51,786 nt of DNA from CBFDCQ01 sp965603355. GTDB taxonomy: Bacteria > Hydrogenedentota > CAZGCA01 > CBFDCQ01. This document shows positions 31,759-39,839 of the stretch, piece by piece. The stretch's first letter is position 1, and each line of letters starts with the position of its first letter. The position numbers and the translations under genes were made by a program. The notes under the pieces are model-generated. The model saw nothing but the letters and a program-made list of their open reading frames with translations, was not told the origin of the DNA and did not search any database. The DNA is taken from assembly GCA_965603355.1 (NCBI GenBank), contig CBFDCQ010000015.1, forward strand, positions 1 through 51,786, written 5' to 3'.

Positions 31759-34221
31759 ATGCGACACATGTTTGTCCTTATCACTCTGCTCACTATGCTG
31801 CTATGCGCCGCCGATGCGGCTGAGCTTGTTGATCCGCTCGAAGACCCTCCTTCACGCGGTTTCGTAAGCACGCGGCCCGCTGACAGATGGCAAAAGGCCC
31901 TGATCAGCGGCAACGGCACCATCGGCGCGTTGGTCATGAGCCGGCCTCTGGAGGAGACCATCATCTTCTCGCACGAGCGTCTGTTCATGCCGTGGGAACC
32001 TGACCTTCCAGTCGTGGACATGGCGCCGCACCTGGACACGATACGCCAGATGATCGACGAAGGCCAGTACCGCGAAGCGGCAGAGTTCGTCTCCGACCTT
32101 TCGCGCAAGCAAGGGTATCAGGGACTGCACTGGACCGATCCGCTCATTCCGGCCTTCAATTTGAAGATCACGATGAGTCCCGAGGGAGAAACGCGCGACT
32201 ATGCACGGTCGGTAGATTTTCAGACGGGGATTGCTTCCGTGCGATGGGAGGACGACCGGGGCGTGTTTGTGCGGCGTCTGTTCGTTTCCCGGGCGGACAA
32301 CGTGGCGGTGCTCTCGCTCCGTGGCGACCGCGACGGCGCAGTGGACTGCCGGATAGCGCTCGCGACGACCCCCGGGATCGAAGCCATTGAGGAGGAATCC
32401 GAAGAGGCGGAAACCGTGTTCCCGCGCGGCGTGAAAGAAGTTACTGTTGAGGCACAGGGCTCTGTTCTAACCTACAGCAGCCGTTTTACCGGAACGCGGC
32501 CGGACAGTATCGTCGGGCATGAAGGCGCCGCACGCGTGACCGCCCGTGGTGGTACGCTGGAGGCCTCGGACAGTGCCATCTTTGTCAAGGGCGCTGACGA
32601 AATTCTCGTTCTCCTGAGCCTGGATGTCGTAGACGCCGACGACGCGTCCCGGCTTGACGACCTGCGAAGCCACCTCGCCGGTTTGAACGCGGATTTCGAT
32701 ACGTTGCTGAGTCGTCATGCGTCGATTCATGGCGAGATCTTCAACCGGACGCGCCTGGATCTCGGTGGCGGTGAGGACCATGGGCTGACTTCGGAAGCGC
32801 TCCTGGAGAAATCGAGCCTGGGAAGCCTGAACAACGCGCTGCTGGAGAAGCTGTTCGACGCGGCACGCTACGCAATCCTCTCGTCAACGGGCGAGTTGCC
32901 GCCCACCTTGCAGGGCGTCTGGACCGGCACATGGACCCCGCCGTGGCAGAGCGATTTCACACAAAACGGCAACGTACCCTCCGCCGTCGCAAGCATGCTC
33001 ATGGCTAATATGCCCGAGTGTATGGAGGCGTATCTCAACTATATCGAATCGCTTGTGCCGCACTTCCGCGAGAACGCCAAAAGACTTTATGGCGCCCGCG
33101 GCATCATGCTGCCGTCGCGGACCAGCGCCCACGGGCTTAACATCCATTTCAACGAGGAGTACATTCACCTGTTCTGGACGCCGGGCGCGGCATGGGCCTC
33201 GCACTTCTTTTACGACTACTATCTCTATACGGGCGACCGGGAGTTTCTCGAGAAGCGTGCGCTGCCTTTCATGAAGGAGTCGGCCCTGTTCTTCGAGGAC
33301 TTCCTCTTCGAGGGCCCCGACGGGCGCTACGTATTCAGCCCCTCCTATTCACCGGAAAACACGCCTCTGAACAGCGATTCGCAGGCGTGTATCAACGCTA
33401 CGATGGACATCGCCCTCGTCAAGGAGCTGCTGACCAATCTCGTCGCGGCGTGCGAGGAACTAGGCACCGAACGGGAAGGCGTACAACGGTGGAAGGCGAT
33501 GCTGCAGAAGATGCCCGAGTATCGCATCAACGAGGATGGAACGGTTGAGGAATGGACCACGCCGAAGCTCATCGACAACCACCGGCACCGTCACATCTCG
33601 CACTTGTATGCTCTGTACGATGGCTTGCCGGACGAGATTGCTGACAATCAAGCGCTGCGAGACGCGTTCAAGAAGGTAATCGAGAATCGTATGGGACCGC
33701 GTCGCGCGCAAGGAGGCGGCGACATGTCGTTCGGGCTGGTCCAACTTGGACAATCGGCCACGAGTCTGGGTGAGGCGGACCTGGCCTACGAGGTTGTCGA
33801 CATGCTCGCGAACATCTACTGGTGGCCGAATCTGGTCTCGACGCACAACCCGAACAGTATCTTCAACGTGGACATCTGCGGCGGGATGCCGGCGGTCATC
33901 ATCAAGATGCTTGTAACGGCGGAGCCGGGGAAGCTCGACTTGCTGCCGGCATTGCCGCGACAATGGCCCTCAGGTCGCATCGAAGGCGTGCTCTGCCGAG
34001 GACAGATCGAGTTGAAGAGCCTGAGCTGGACCGGTAACCGGATCGAGGTTACGCTCCAATCCGGTGTCAAACAGCCGGTATCGATCGAGGTCCCGGGCGG
34101 TATCCGCTCGATCGAGGTACGTGAGGGAACCGTACATTTCTTGACCACCATGACCAAAGATGGGGGTCTTCCGGTGATGCTGCCTGCCGGCGAACCGGTC
34201 ACGCTGATAATCACCAGATGA
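31759..34221 (+). CDS. Secreted GH95-like alpha-L-fucosidase/galactosidase
   Basis: 820 residues, ATG after AAAGGAG; signal peptide MRHMFVLITLLTMLLCAADA. It has the GH95 architecture: N-terminal beta-domain with ALISGNGTIGALVM, an (alpha/alpha)6 barrel and a C-terminal beta-domain. Catalytic residues aligning with those of Bifidobacterium AfcA are visible: N403 and N405 (FTQNGNVPS), general acid E533 (SPSYSPENT) and D705 (FNVDICGG). The segment HRHISHLYALYDG is also typical. These inverting enzymes remove alpha-1,2-linked L-fucose or related L-galactose. It closes the hydrolase locus. Confidence 0.9.
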   Translation: MRHMFVLITLLTMLLCAADAAELVDPLEDPPSRGFVSTRPADRWQKALISGNGTIGALVMSRPLEETIIFSHERLFMPWEPDLPVVDMAPHLDTIRQMIDEGQYREAAEFVSDLSRKQGYQGLHWTDPLIPAFNLKITMSPEGETRDYARSVDFQTGIASVRWEDDRGVFVRRLFVSRADNVAVLSLRGDRDGAVDCRIALATTPGIEAIEEESEEAETVFPRGVKEVTVEAQGSVLTYSSRFTGTRPDSIVGHEGAARVTARGGTLEASDSAIFVKGADEILVLLSLDVVDADDASRLDDLRSHLAGLNADFDTLLSRHASIHGEIFNRTRLDLGGGEDHGLTSEALLEKSSLGSLNNALLEKLFDAARYAILSSTGELPPTLQGVWTGTWTPPWQSDFTQNGNVPSAVASMLMANMPECMEAYLNYIESLVPHFRENAKRLYGARGIMLPSRTSAHGLNIHFNEEYIHLFWTPGAAWASHFFYDYYLYTGDREFLEKRALPFMKESALFFEDFLFEGPDGRYVFSPSYSPENTPLNSDSQACINATMDIALVKELLTNLVAACEELGTEREGVQRWKAMLQKMPEYRINEDGTVEEWTTPKLIDNHRHRHISHLYALYDGLPDEIADNQALRDAFKKVIENRMGPRRAQGGGDMSFGLVQLGQSATSLGEADLAYEVVDMLANIYWWPNLVSTHNPNSIFNVDICGGMPAVIIKMLVTAEPGKLDLLPALPRQWPSGRIEGVLCRGQIELKSLSWTGNRIEVTLQSGVKQPVSIEVPGGIRSIEVREGTVHFLTTMTKDGGLPVMLPAGEPVTLIITR

Positions 34222-34270
34222 GTAGGGGCGAGGCACGCCTCGCCCAGGGCACGCCAAGGCGCGCCCCTAC
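34222..34270. repeat. GTAGGGGC-type palindromic repeat directly after the GH95 stop
   Basis: Runs from GTAGGGGCG, one base after the GH95 stop, to GCGCCCCTAC, with an internal GGGCGAGG/CCTCGCCC inverted part. Same family as 10309-10404 and others. From here to 34425 no gene is supported; a short stretch of the CTCTGTGG-type repeat follows. Confidence 0.6.
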
Positions 34271-34425
34271 GGTCAACGCCCTCTGTGGCTTTGTCCCATC
34301 CGCGCCTCTCCGCGAGGGATACATGACCGGAAATGCATGCCTGTCCACCGTTCTTAACGCTGAGACGTTATACTTTATGAGGGGCAAATATATCCACCTT
34401 GACTCCTGTCGGAAGGAGGCATAAT

Positions 34426-34911
34426 ATGGCTACTAAGAGAATGGCACTTGTGACTGCAGTCGTGATCGCTTCGTTGCTGCCAGTGTCGTGCATTTCCTTG
34501 CGAGAGACTAAGCAAGCTTTGACTTTGCTTGAGCTGAGCGAGGGGCGCCGGGGCCATACACGTCGAGCAGACAAGTGGATGTGTATCAGAAGCGCTACCT
34601 GGGACGCGATGACCGGACGCCAGCGGGAGGCGGTCGAGGAGCGCTTGCACGAGAGCGGTATGGTGCTTTACATGGACCGTGACGACATCCCCGAAGAGAA
34701 TGTAGTGCGGAGCGAGCATGACGGCAAATGGATCGGGTATAGAGATGGAAGCGTAAACGGTTGGACTATCACGTTCCAGATCCCATGCTGTTTCTACGCG
34801 CGTTTTGGCAACGTGACGGGCAACCTGGGCGCGTACGGCTCCGAGGGCCTCTTCATCTGGGTCTTCTGTCGATGGGTGAAGGTTTGGTCCGGACTGACGG
34901 TGATGGCGTAG
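34426..34911 (+). CDS. Small lipoprotein of unknown function
   Basis: 161 residues from the ATG at 34426, with GGAAGGAGG at 34411-34419; an ATG at 34399 lies before this ribosome site. Lipoprotein signal MATKRMALVTAVVIASLLPV followed by SC. The mature part has a basic helix (RQREAVEERLHESG), MDRDDIPEENVV, and a hydrophobic C-terminus (FIWVFCRWVKVWSGL). I do not recognise a family. It stands alone among repeats. Confidence 0.6.
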   Translation: MATKRMALVTAVVIASLLPVSCISLRETKQALTLLELSEGRRGHTRRADKWMCIRSATWDAMTGRQREAVEERLHESGMVLYMDRDDIPEENVVRSEHDGKWIGYRDGSVNGWTITFQIPCCFYARFGNVTGNLGAYGSEGLFIWVFCRWVKVWSGLTVMA

Positions 34912-34946
34912 AAATCCGTGCCTGTCGCCGGTTCCAAGATCCTGTT

Positions 34947-35153
34947 TCAACGCAAAGACGCGAAGAACGCAGAGAATTGCGCCAAGATTCGTAGGGGCGA
35001 GGCACGCCTCGCCCAGGGCAGGGCATGCCCTGCCCCTACAACGAGATTGCTTCGCTCACGCTCGCAATGACGACGTGTCGTGCTCCGGTATGCCTCGGTG
35101 TTCTCTGTGGCTTTGCGGCTCTGCGCCTCTGCGTTGAACGGCGCGTGTCCTTG
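34947..35153. repeat. Composite of three intergenic repeat families
   Basis: Contains, in order, a sense-oriented CAACGCAAAGACGCGAAG-type repeat behind the lipoprotein gene (from 34947), a GTAGGGGC palindrome (34991-35039), an ATTGCTTCGCTCACGCTCGC element (35041-35075), and an inverse CTCTGCGCCTCTGCGTT copy (to 35145) behind the convergent flavoprotein gene. No gene is supported here. Confidence 0.6.
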
Positions 35154-35163
35154 ACTGCTATTC

Positions 35164-35802
35164 CTACCGTTTGAGCGTCTTGAGTTTCCCGGCAGCCGCA
35201 TCGACGGCAGCGACGGTCTCCGGATGGTCCTCCCAGACCTTGAACATCTCCGGTGTGACTTCAAGGGTATGTGCGGCCTCACCAAGTACCTTGTACATGC
35301 CGCCTATGGTGCACACCTTGTGAAGGCCGCACTTGAAGCACGGCGGTATGCTAGTGCGATACATCACGGTATCAACAATATCAACCTCAAAAGGCGCAAG
35401 CAGCCCGGCGAACTGGTCCGCCAGTCCTTTCCGGGGAAGGCCTGCCCCGATCACAAGGACGAACGGTTTGCCCGCTATGGCGCATTTAACGTGCCGGTAA
35501 CCAAAAAACCGCTCGATGAACGCGCAAGTTGCCGCGTTTACCGAGCCGAAATAGACCGGACTGCCGACAACGACCGCGTCGGCCGCCTTAACCTTCTCGT
35601 AATATGGCATCAAGTCGTCTTCAAGTTTGCAGACAAGCGGTTTAGCGCACAGTTGCACGCACCCTTTACATCCCGAATACGTGAGATCCGTAAGCTTCAC
35701 GAACTCGTGCTCGCTCCCGCTTTTCTCCAGGATGGCTTTCACCATTCGGTCGACGTTTCCCTCCCGGCCCACACATCCTGCGCTGAATCCAACAACATTC
35801 AT
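35164..35802 (-). CDS. Iron-sulfur flavoprotein / NADPH-dependent FMN reductase-like flavodoxin
   Basis: 212 residues, GGGAGG upstream on the minus strand. Flavodoxin-like start MNVVGFSAGCVGREGNVDRM (phosphate-binding loop). A compact cysteine motif CKGCVQLCAKPLVC (spacing 2, 3, 5) resembles the [4Fe-4S] motif of archaeal-type Isf proteins. The FMN-binding strand VVVGSPVYFGSVNAATCAFIERF follows. A second Cys pair (CFKCGLHKVC) lies near residue 160. Such proteins transfer electrons or reduce O2, peroxide or quinones in anaerobes. Isolated gene between repeats. Confidence 0.85.
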   Translation of the reverse strand: MNVVGFSAGCVGREGNVDRMVKAILEKSGSEHEFVKLTDLTYSGCKGCVQLCAKPLVCKLEDDLMPYYEKVKAADAVVVGSPVYFGSVNAATCAFIERFFGYRHVKCAIAGKPFVLVIGAGLPRKGLADQFAGLLAPFEVDIVDTVMYRTSIPPCFKCGLHKVCTIGGMYKVLGEAAHTLEVTPEMFKVWEDHPETVAAVDAAAGKLKTLKR

Positions 35803-35861
35803 ACTGCATTCCCTCCCTAATTAGCCACTATACCGACCGCTACAGACGGCCGCGGGGTTTG

Positions 35862-35927
35862 CACCGCGCCTCTGTGTTCTCTGTGGCTTTGCGCTCTCCG
35901 CACCTCTGCGTTAGAGGTGTGCGGTGT
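35862..35927. repeat. CGCAGAGG-type repeat abutting the ADP-ribosylglycohydrolase-like gene
   Basis: On the minus strand, right after the stop at 35928, the sequence reads ACACCGCACACCTCTAACGC followed by AGAGGTGCGGAGAGCGCAAAG, i.e. the same repeat in sense orientation as behind the other minus-strand genes of this region. Confidence 0.55.
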
Positions 35928-37478
35928 CTAGAACTCCACCTTCACAGGCTTATCGGCATAGGTGACAACGTACTCAAGATTCAGCGTAGCCTTGTCCGCG
36001 GGGTTGAGTACCTTGAACCGGACCTTGTGTTTCCCCATCGGGAGCTGGTACCTCCAGAAGGGATAGAACTTGCGGACGGTGAACGATGTTGGCAACTTGA
36101 CCGTTTCGACTAGCTCGCCGTCGATGTACATCTCGGCTTCAAACGTGTGATCGGGCCCGCCGTTGGCGTTCGCCGCACCGTTGACAACGAACCCGATTCC
36201 CTCGAACTCGAACAACGCCTCGTCGGCTACTGCCGTCTGAAGCCCGATCTGTTTCCTGGGGTAATGCCCCTCGAACGCCACTTCCAGAGGTACGGTCTTC
36301 GGCTTTTGCAGCTTTATCGTTACGTCTTTATCCGTGACCGTGCCGCCGTTTCTTCTGATCACTTCCAGCGCATGTCTGAACGACATATCGTAGGCGTCGT
36401 TCAAAGAGATCGTGGTGTACTTGAAATCGACAGACTCAACCTCATCGAGACCCTGCTTCCAGTAGTCCGGGATGTTCTCGTAGCCCGTCATGGCGGCGAG
36501 TATGCCGCCCGCGCTGGCCGGGTTACAATCGGCATCGTCGCCGCACCTCGTCGAAATCTCAAACGTCCTCGTGAAATCGCCGTTCCCGTACAGAAGCCCC
36601 ATCACTACCCATGCAGCATTGATCTTGGCGTCTATATTGAACGGTTTGAACACGCCTCGCGCGGAACCTATATCTTCCCCCCATTTCCGGTACGTGTTGA
36701 ACCAGGTCTGTTTCCAGTCGGTCGGATTCTCCTTGTGCCATCGAATCACGTCCCTCATACACTGCGCGAACGTGCTCTCGGCGGGAATGATCTTAAGCGC
36801 CTCTTCGACAACGTAGTCGACATCGTCCGACACGAACGCCAACGAGTACATGGCCGCGACGTATACCCCGCCGTACCACCCGTCGCCGTAGTTCATGATA
36901 TGACCGACCGTATCGCATATGTCCGCGGCGGAGTTCATCATGCCCGGACACATGAGCCCGGCAAAGTCCGCCTCGATCTGAAAGTCGATATCTTCCGCAC
37001 ACGGGTTGTTCAGCCAATGGCCCGACGCCGGCGGTTTCATGCCGTTCAGCACATTGTACCGAGCCTGCTGATTCGCGAACCACAGGTTGTACTCAGCCTT
37101 GGCGAACGCGTTGGCGAACGATTGAGCCGGCGCATCCAACCCTTCGTCTTCAAGCACCTGCACAAACGTGAGGTCCATATAGATGTCATCGTACGCGCCG
37201 GGATCCTTCTCGTACGTCTCCTTGAGATACCCGTCGTACCAGGGAATAACCTGATAATCCTGGATCAGCGTACTGTTGTACTTAAACTCGACGGGGGTGC
37301 CGAACGTGACGCCGACCGTCTGTGCCACCCACGCCCCTTTTATCTTGTCCTGAAGAACCTCCCGGGAGATAGTTATCTCACCTTTGTCCAGCACGCCCGC
37401 GCAGACGTTGCCTGAAGCTGACACGCCGCTCAAAACCACCAGCACGAACACCATACACAACGCAGTTCCCTTCCTCAT
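35928..37478 (-). CDS. Secreted ADP-ribosylglycohydrolase-family protein
   Basis: 516 residues from the ATG at 37478, with GGAGG upstream on the minus strand; longer in-frame starts lack a ribosome site. Signal peptide MRKGTALCMVFVLVVLSGVS. The core resembles ADP-ribosylglycohydrolases: KIKGAWVAQTVGVTFG near the start, YDDIYMDLTFVQVLE (metal-binding acidic pair) and RCGDDADCNPASAGGILAAM (second metal site). The last ~110 residues form a beta-domain (KTVPLEVAFEGHYPR onward). Exported members of this fold are common near glycan-degradation genes and their substrate is often not ADP-ribose, so the true reaction is open. Confidence 0.82.
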   Translation of the reverse strand: MRKGTALCMVFVLVVLSGVSASGNVCAGVLDKGEITISREVLQDKIKGAWVAQTVGVTFGTPVEFKYNSTLIQDYQVIPWYDGYLKETYEKDPGAYDDIYMDLTFVQVLEDEGLDAPAQSFANAFAKAEYNLWFANQQARYNVLNGMKPPASGHWLNNPCAEDIDFQIEADFAGLMCPGMMNSAADICDTVGHIMNYGDGWYGGVYVAAMYSLAFVSDDVDYVVEEALKIIPAESTFAQCMRDVIRWHKENPTDWKQTWFNTYRKWGEDIGSARGVFKPFNIDAKINAAWVVMGLLYGNGDFTRTFEISTRCGDDADCNPASAGGILAAMTGYENIPDYWKQGLDEVESVDFKYTTISLNDAYDMSFRHALEVIRRNGGTVTDKDVTIKLQKPKTVPLEVAFEGHYPRKQIGLQTAVADEALFEFEGIGFVVNGAANANGGPDHTFEAEMYIDGELVETVKLPTSFTVRKFYPFWRYQLPMGKHKVRFKVLNPADKATLNLEYVVTYADKPVKVEF

Positions 37479-37690
37479 TTCACTCCTCCTCTCTACCTTC
37501 ATTTTCTCACACAGGGTATCCGACCCTTGCCAACACACGGAGACAGATCGGACTCCGGGAACATCTACCCGACGGCGGCTTCCCGGCCGCACCATTAGGT
37601 CCGCCCACTCCTGGTTCCCCACAAGTATAGGCAATCCAATGGAACAGTGTCAATGCGGGAGAACGGGGAGATATACAACATCGCCGGGCT

Positions 37691-37737
37691 ATTGTAGGGC
37701 GGGCAATTCGCCAGGGCGAACGTGCCAGCCCTACAAT
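37691..37737. repeat. Palindromic repeat ATTGTAGGGC...GCCCTACAAT
   Basis: Perfect 10-bp outer arms with an internal inverted GGGC/GCCC part. A short member of the GTAGGGGC family. The surrounding 37479-37800 segment holds only repeat material. Confidence 0.6.
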
Positions 37738-37800
37738 TACTTCACATCCCTCACGCCCTCTGTGATCTCTGTGACCTCTGTGGCTTTGTTGCCTCTGTCC

Positions 37801-38019
37801 CAAGATTCAACAGGGACCTCTACGAGACACGTACGAGACGGGCTTGGTCATGTCAAGGTCTCTTACAAGTCCCTGTCAATTCATGTCTGCGCCTCGGTGT
37901 TCTCTGTGTCCTCTGTGGCTCTGTCCGCTCTGCGCCTCTGCGTTAAAGTCGTACGGGTTTCAATGCCCGGTTTCAAGATCAGCGCAAGGAATTATGTGTG
38001 GCGAGCTCCGAATTTCGCG
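37801..38019. repeat. Long composite repeat, copy 1
   Basis: Begins AGATTCAACAGGGACCTC, contains GTCATGTCAAGGTCTCTTAC, the CTCTGCGCCTCTGCGTTAAA unit, CAATGCCCGGTTTCAA, CGCAAGGAATTATGTG and CGAATTTCGCG. Copies 2 (39078-39253) and 3 (39726-39812, partial) are alike. Copy 1 ends 44 bases from the stop of the minus-strand ORF at 38063. Confidence 0.7.
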
Positions 38020-38062
38020 AGTTTGAATTTCCGTCGCGAATGCGCACTGCGCTTTGTCTCAT

Positions 38063-38365
38063 TCAGTGATTTTGGTCATCTTTCTCCAGGTGACTATGGT
38101 AATGGTCCCATATGTTTTCCCGGATTCGGAGGAGCGCAAACAGAGACCTGTTGCGTAAGTCGCCTTCGAGTCCTTCGAGCGAAGGAGCTAGCCTAAACTC
38201 GCTCTTACTACGCCAGCAATCCGTGCCTCGGCACATAACCAGTATTTGATCGATTTCCCTCAGTAGGCTCTGCTTCCTACGATAATAGAGGACCGAGACG
38301 CCTATACCGAGAACAGCTGCCAACAGCGAAAGACTGAGAAACCGATGTGCCAGAAAGAATGCCAT
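38063..38365 (-). CDS. Possible small membrane protein
   Basis: 100 residues: MAFFLAHRFLSLSLLAAVLG begins a single hydrophobic segment, followed by a basic stop-transfer (YYRRKQSLLREID) and a charged C-terminal tail ending WDHYHSHLEKDDQNH. No clear ribosome site. Support comes from a believable one-helix topology and from the copy-1 repeat lying just behind its stop, as for the neighbouring genes. Function unknown. Confidence 0.4.
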   Translation of the reverse strand: MAFFLAHRFLSLSLLAAVLGIGVSVLYYRRKQSLLREIDQILVMCRGTDCWRSKSEFRLAPSLEGLEGDLRNRSLFALLRIRENIWDHYHSHLEKDDQNH

Positions 38366-38556
38366 CGTGGCTCTTGATTACCTGCGGTCCCCTTGTCGCG
38401 CGTCCAAACCCCACCCTCCCGAACCATGATACCACCGGACGCGCCACCGATCAAGTTTCTTCTAAGGTCCAAACCGCGCCGCACCGGGCCTCGCGGAGTA
38501 GGGGCGGCGCTTGCTCCGCCGTTTGCGCCTCTGCGTTAACCCAATGCGGCCGTCGA

Positions 38557-38585
38557 TTGACATTGCTCACGAAAGCTGGTATAAT
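38557..38585 (+). promoter_or_regulatory. Full-consensus sigma-70 promoter of the cold-shock gene
   Basis: TTGACA (38557-38562), exactly 17 bases, TATAAT (38580-38585), also with an extended -10 TGG. Predicted start near 38592, giving a leader of about 105 bases. The strongest promoter in the window by sequence. Confidence 0.85.
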
Positions 38586-38601
38586 GCCTATTCTATTGAA
38601 T

Positions 38602-38652
38602 GGGAATGCTTTGGTCGTCCCCGCAAGGCACATTCCCGAAGAACACGGGGAC
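38602..38652 (+). ncRNA. Possible pseudoknot in the cold-shock mRNA leader
   Basis: GGGAATG (38602-38608) can pair with CATTCCC (38631-38637), and GTCCCCG (38617-38623) with CGGGGAC (38646-38652). The two 7-bp stems interleave, so they form an H-type pseudoknot or a pair of competing folds upstream of the ribosome site at 38687. Confidence 0.45.
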
Positions 38653-38697
38653 AAAGTAGGGCCCTGTCAAGACAAGGGCTTAAAGTGGAGGTTTGAA

Positions 38698-38898
38698 GTG
38701 GCACAAGGTACAGTGAAATGGTTTAGCGAACAGAAGGGTTTCGGCTTCATCGTTCCGGATGAAGGCGATAAAGACCTTTTCATTCATCGATCGAACGTCG
38801 ACACGCCTGATCGTACCCTTCGGGACGAGCAGAGGGTCGAATTCGAGGTCGGTGAAGGTAGTAAAGGCCCCGAAGCGACCCAAGCACGCCCCATCTGA
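38698..38898 (+). CDS. Cold-shock protein (CspA family)
   Basis: 66 residues from GTG at 38698 with GGAGG at 38687-38691. RNP1 motif KGFGFI and RNP2-like DLFIH are both present after GTVKWFSEQ, the standard CspA fold. It binds single-stranded nucleic acid and acts as an RNA chaperone in the cytoplasm. The gene is monocistronic: consensus promoter at 38557, folded leader, and intrinsic terminator at 38925. Confidence 0.95.
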   Translation: MAQGTVKWFSEQKGFGFIVPDEGDKDLFIHRSNVDTPDRTLRDEQRVEFEVGEGSKGPEATQARPI

Positions 38899-38924
38899 CA
38901 ACGGGCTAGATCGCGAACCTAACG

Positions 38925-38954
38925 GGCCCCGGCGCAAGCCGGGGCCTTTTTTTT
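38925..38954 (+). terminator. Intrinsic terminator of the cold-shock gene
   Basis: Stem GGCCCCGGC / GCCGGGGCC (38925-38933 and 38938-38946), GCAA loop, then eight T. A textbook Rho-independent terminator 26 bases after the stop. Confidence 0.93.
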
Positions 38955-39077
38955 CATAAGTTGCCCTAACAGCGTTCGTCGCTGCAAAACAGCAGACTAT
39001 TCAAATCCCTTTTCAACGCAAAGACGCGGAGAACGCTGAGATATACAACATTGCCGGACAGCACAGGGAACTGTCCC

Positions 39078-39253
39078 CAGATTCAACAGGGACCTCTACG
39101 AGACCGGTACGAGACGGGCTCGGTCATGTCAAGGTCTCTTACAAGTCCCTGTCAATTCATGTCTGCGCCTCTGCGTTAAGGCTGTGCGGGTTCCAATCCC
39201 CGGTTTCAAAAGCAGCGTAAGGAATTATGTGTCGTGTGCCCACCCAATTTCGG
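39078..39253. repeat. Long composite repeat, copy 2
   Basis: Nearly the same order as copy 1: AGATTCAACAGGGACCTC, GTCATGTCAAGGTCTCTTAC, CGCCTCTGCGTTAAGG, CCCCGGTTTCAA and AAGGAATTATGTG. The left part (CAGGGACCTCTACGAGAC) and the inverse of AAGGTCTCTTACAAGTCCCTG form an imperfect inverted repeat. It ends 5 bases from the stop of the GIY-YIG-like gene. A related CAACGCAAAGACGCGGAG copy lies at 39012-39040 behind the cold-shock gene. Confidence 0.7.
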
Positions 39254-39258
39254 TTCGT

Positions 39259-39702
39259 TCACCGACTCTGAAAGTTCTTCGGGGGATACTCTCTATGCAG
39301 CTTGAAGTAGTCTTTCAGCAATTCGGCCTCCCCTTCTTTTAGAGATGTGCCGATGTCTACGATGCTTCGGTACATAATTCTTATGGGACCGTAATGCTCA
39401 ATAATGTAACTGTAGAAATCCCAATTCTCGCCAGAGGACATTGTCTTGGCAGCGCTCAGATATCTGCTGCTGAGAGTCTCTTTCGTGCATCCGACATATA
39501 GAACATTGCTCTTGGATTTGACTCTGGGTATCTTCTTCTCGCACAGAAATGCGTATAGGACATTGCTAGCGTCCTTTGCGTCTTGGCAGCGAAATAGTTC
39601 CTTAAACTGACACAGAAACTCGTCGTTCGATCTATGGCCTTGGATAGTACCAGGTAAGGTCGAAGCTGACTTCATGAACTGGGATAGCGTTATTTGACTC
39701 AT
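39259..39702 (-). CDS. GIY-YIG nuclease-like protein
   Basis: 147 residues, AAAGGAGG upstream on the minus strand. Pattern NVLYVGCTKETLSSRY resembles the YVG...R core of GIY-YIG domains, preceded by YAFLCEKKIP in place of the first strand. The end EAELLKDYFKLHREYPPKN matches the conserved late Glu and Asn region of these nucleases. The N-terminal 40 residues are unassigned. Lower GC than its surroundings. Could be a small endonuclease from a mobile element, a restriction enzyme or a repair factor. Confidence 0.65.
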   Translation of the reverse strand: MSQITLSQFMKSASTLPGTIQGHRSNDEFLCQFKELFRCQDAKDASNVLYAFLCEKKIPRVKSKSNVLYVGCTKETLSSRYLSAAKTMSSGENWDFYSYIIEHYGPIRIMYRSIVDIGTSLKEGEAELLKDYFKLHREYPPKNFQSR

Positions 39703-39725
39703 GTCTTTGCCTCCTTTGCCTTTCT

Positions 39726-39812
39726 GCGCCTCTGCGTTAAAGGTGTGCGGGTGTTCAATGCCCGCTTTCTAAACCAGCGCAAGGAATTATGTGGCGTGGC
39801 CCCCGAATTTCG
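39726..39812. repeat. Composite repeat, copy 3 (partial)
   Basis: GCGCCTCTGCGTTAAAGG, then CAATGCCCGCTTTC, GCGCAAGGAATTATGTG and CCGAATTTCGG. It fills the gap between the two nuclease-like genes and ends 27 bases from the stop of the downstream (minus-strand) PD-(D/E)XK gene. Confidence 0.65.
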
Positions 39813-39839
39813 GCTCTGGTGGCGAGCGTCCCAAAGGCA

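Noticed and set aside
36147..37415. 422-codon ORF on the plus strand
   Set aside because: It is antisense to the ADP-ribosylglycohydrolase-like gene, which has a signal peptide and family motifs; the plus-strand product is Arg/Val-rich without any motif.
37384..38196. 270-codon ORF on the plus strand
   Set aside because: It runs through repeat blocks and the antisense start of the 35928-37478 gene; the product is Ser/Thr/Leu-rich repeat translation.
37801..39812. Integron attC sites behind the small ORFs
   Set aside because: The order of ORF plus 3' element is cassette-like, but the CTTTAAC/CCTTAAC boxes do not meet the RYYYAAC consensus, paired simple sites are not convincing, and no integrase is in view. 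Kept only as a positional observation.
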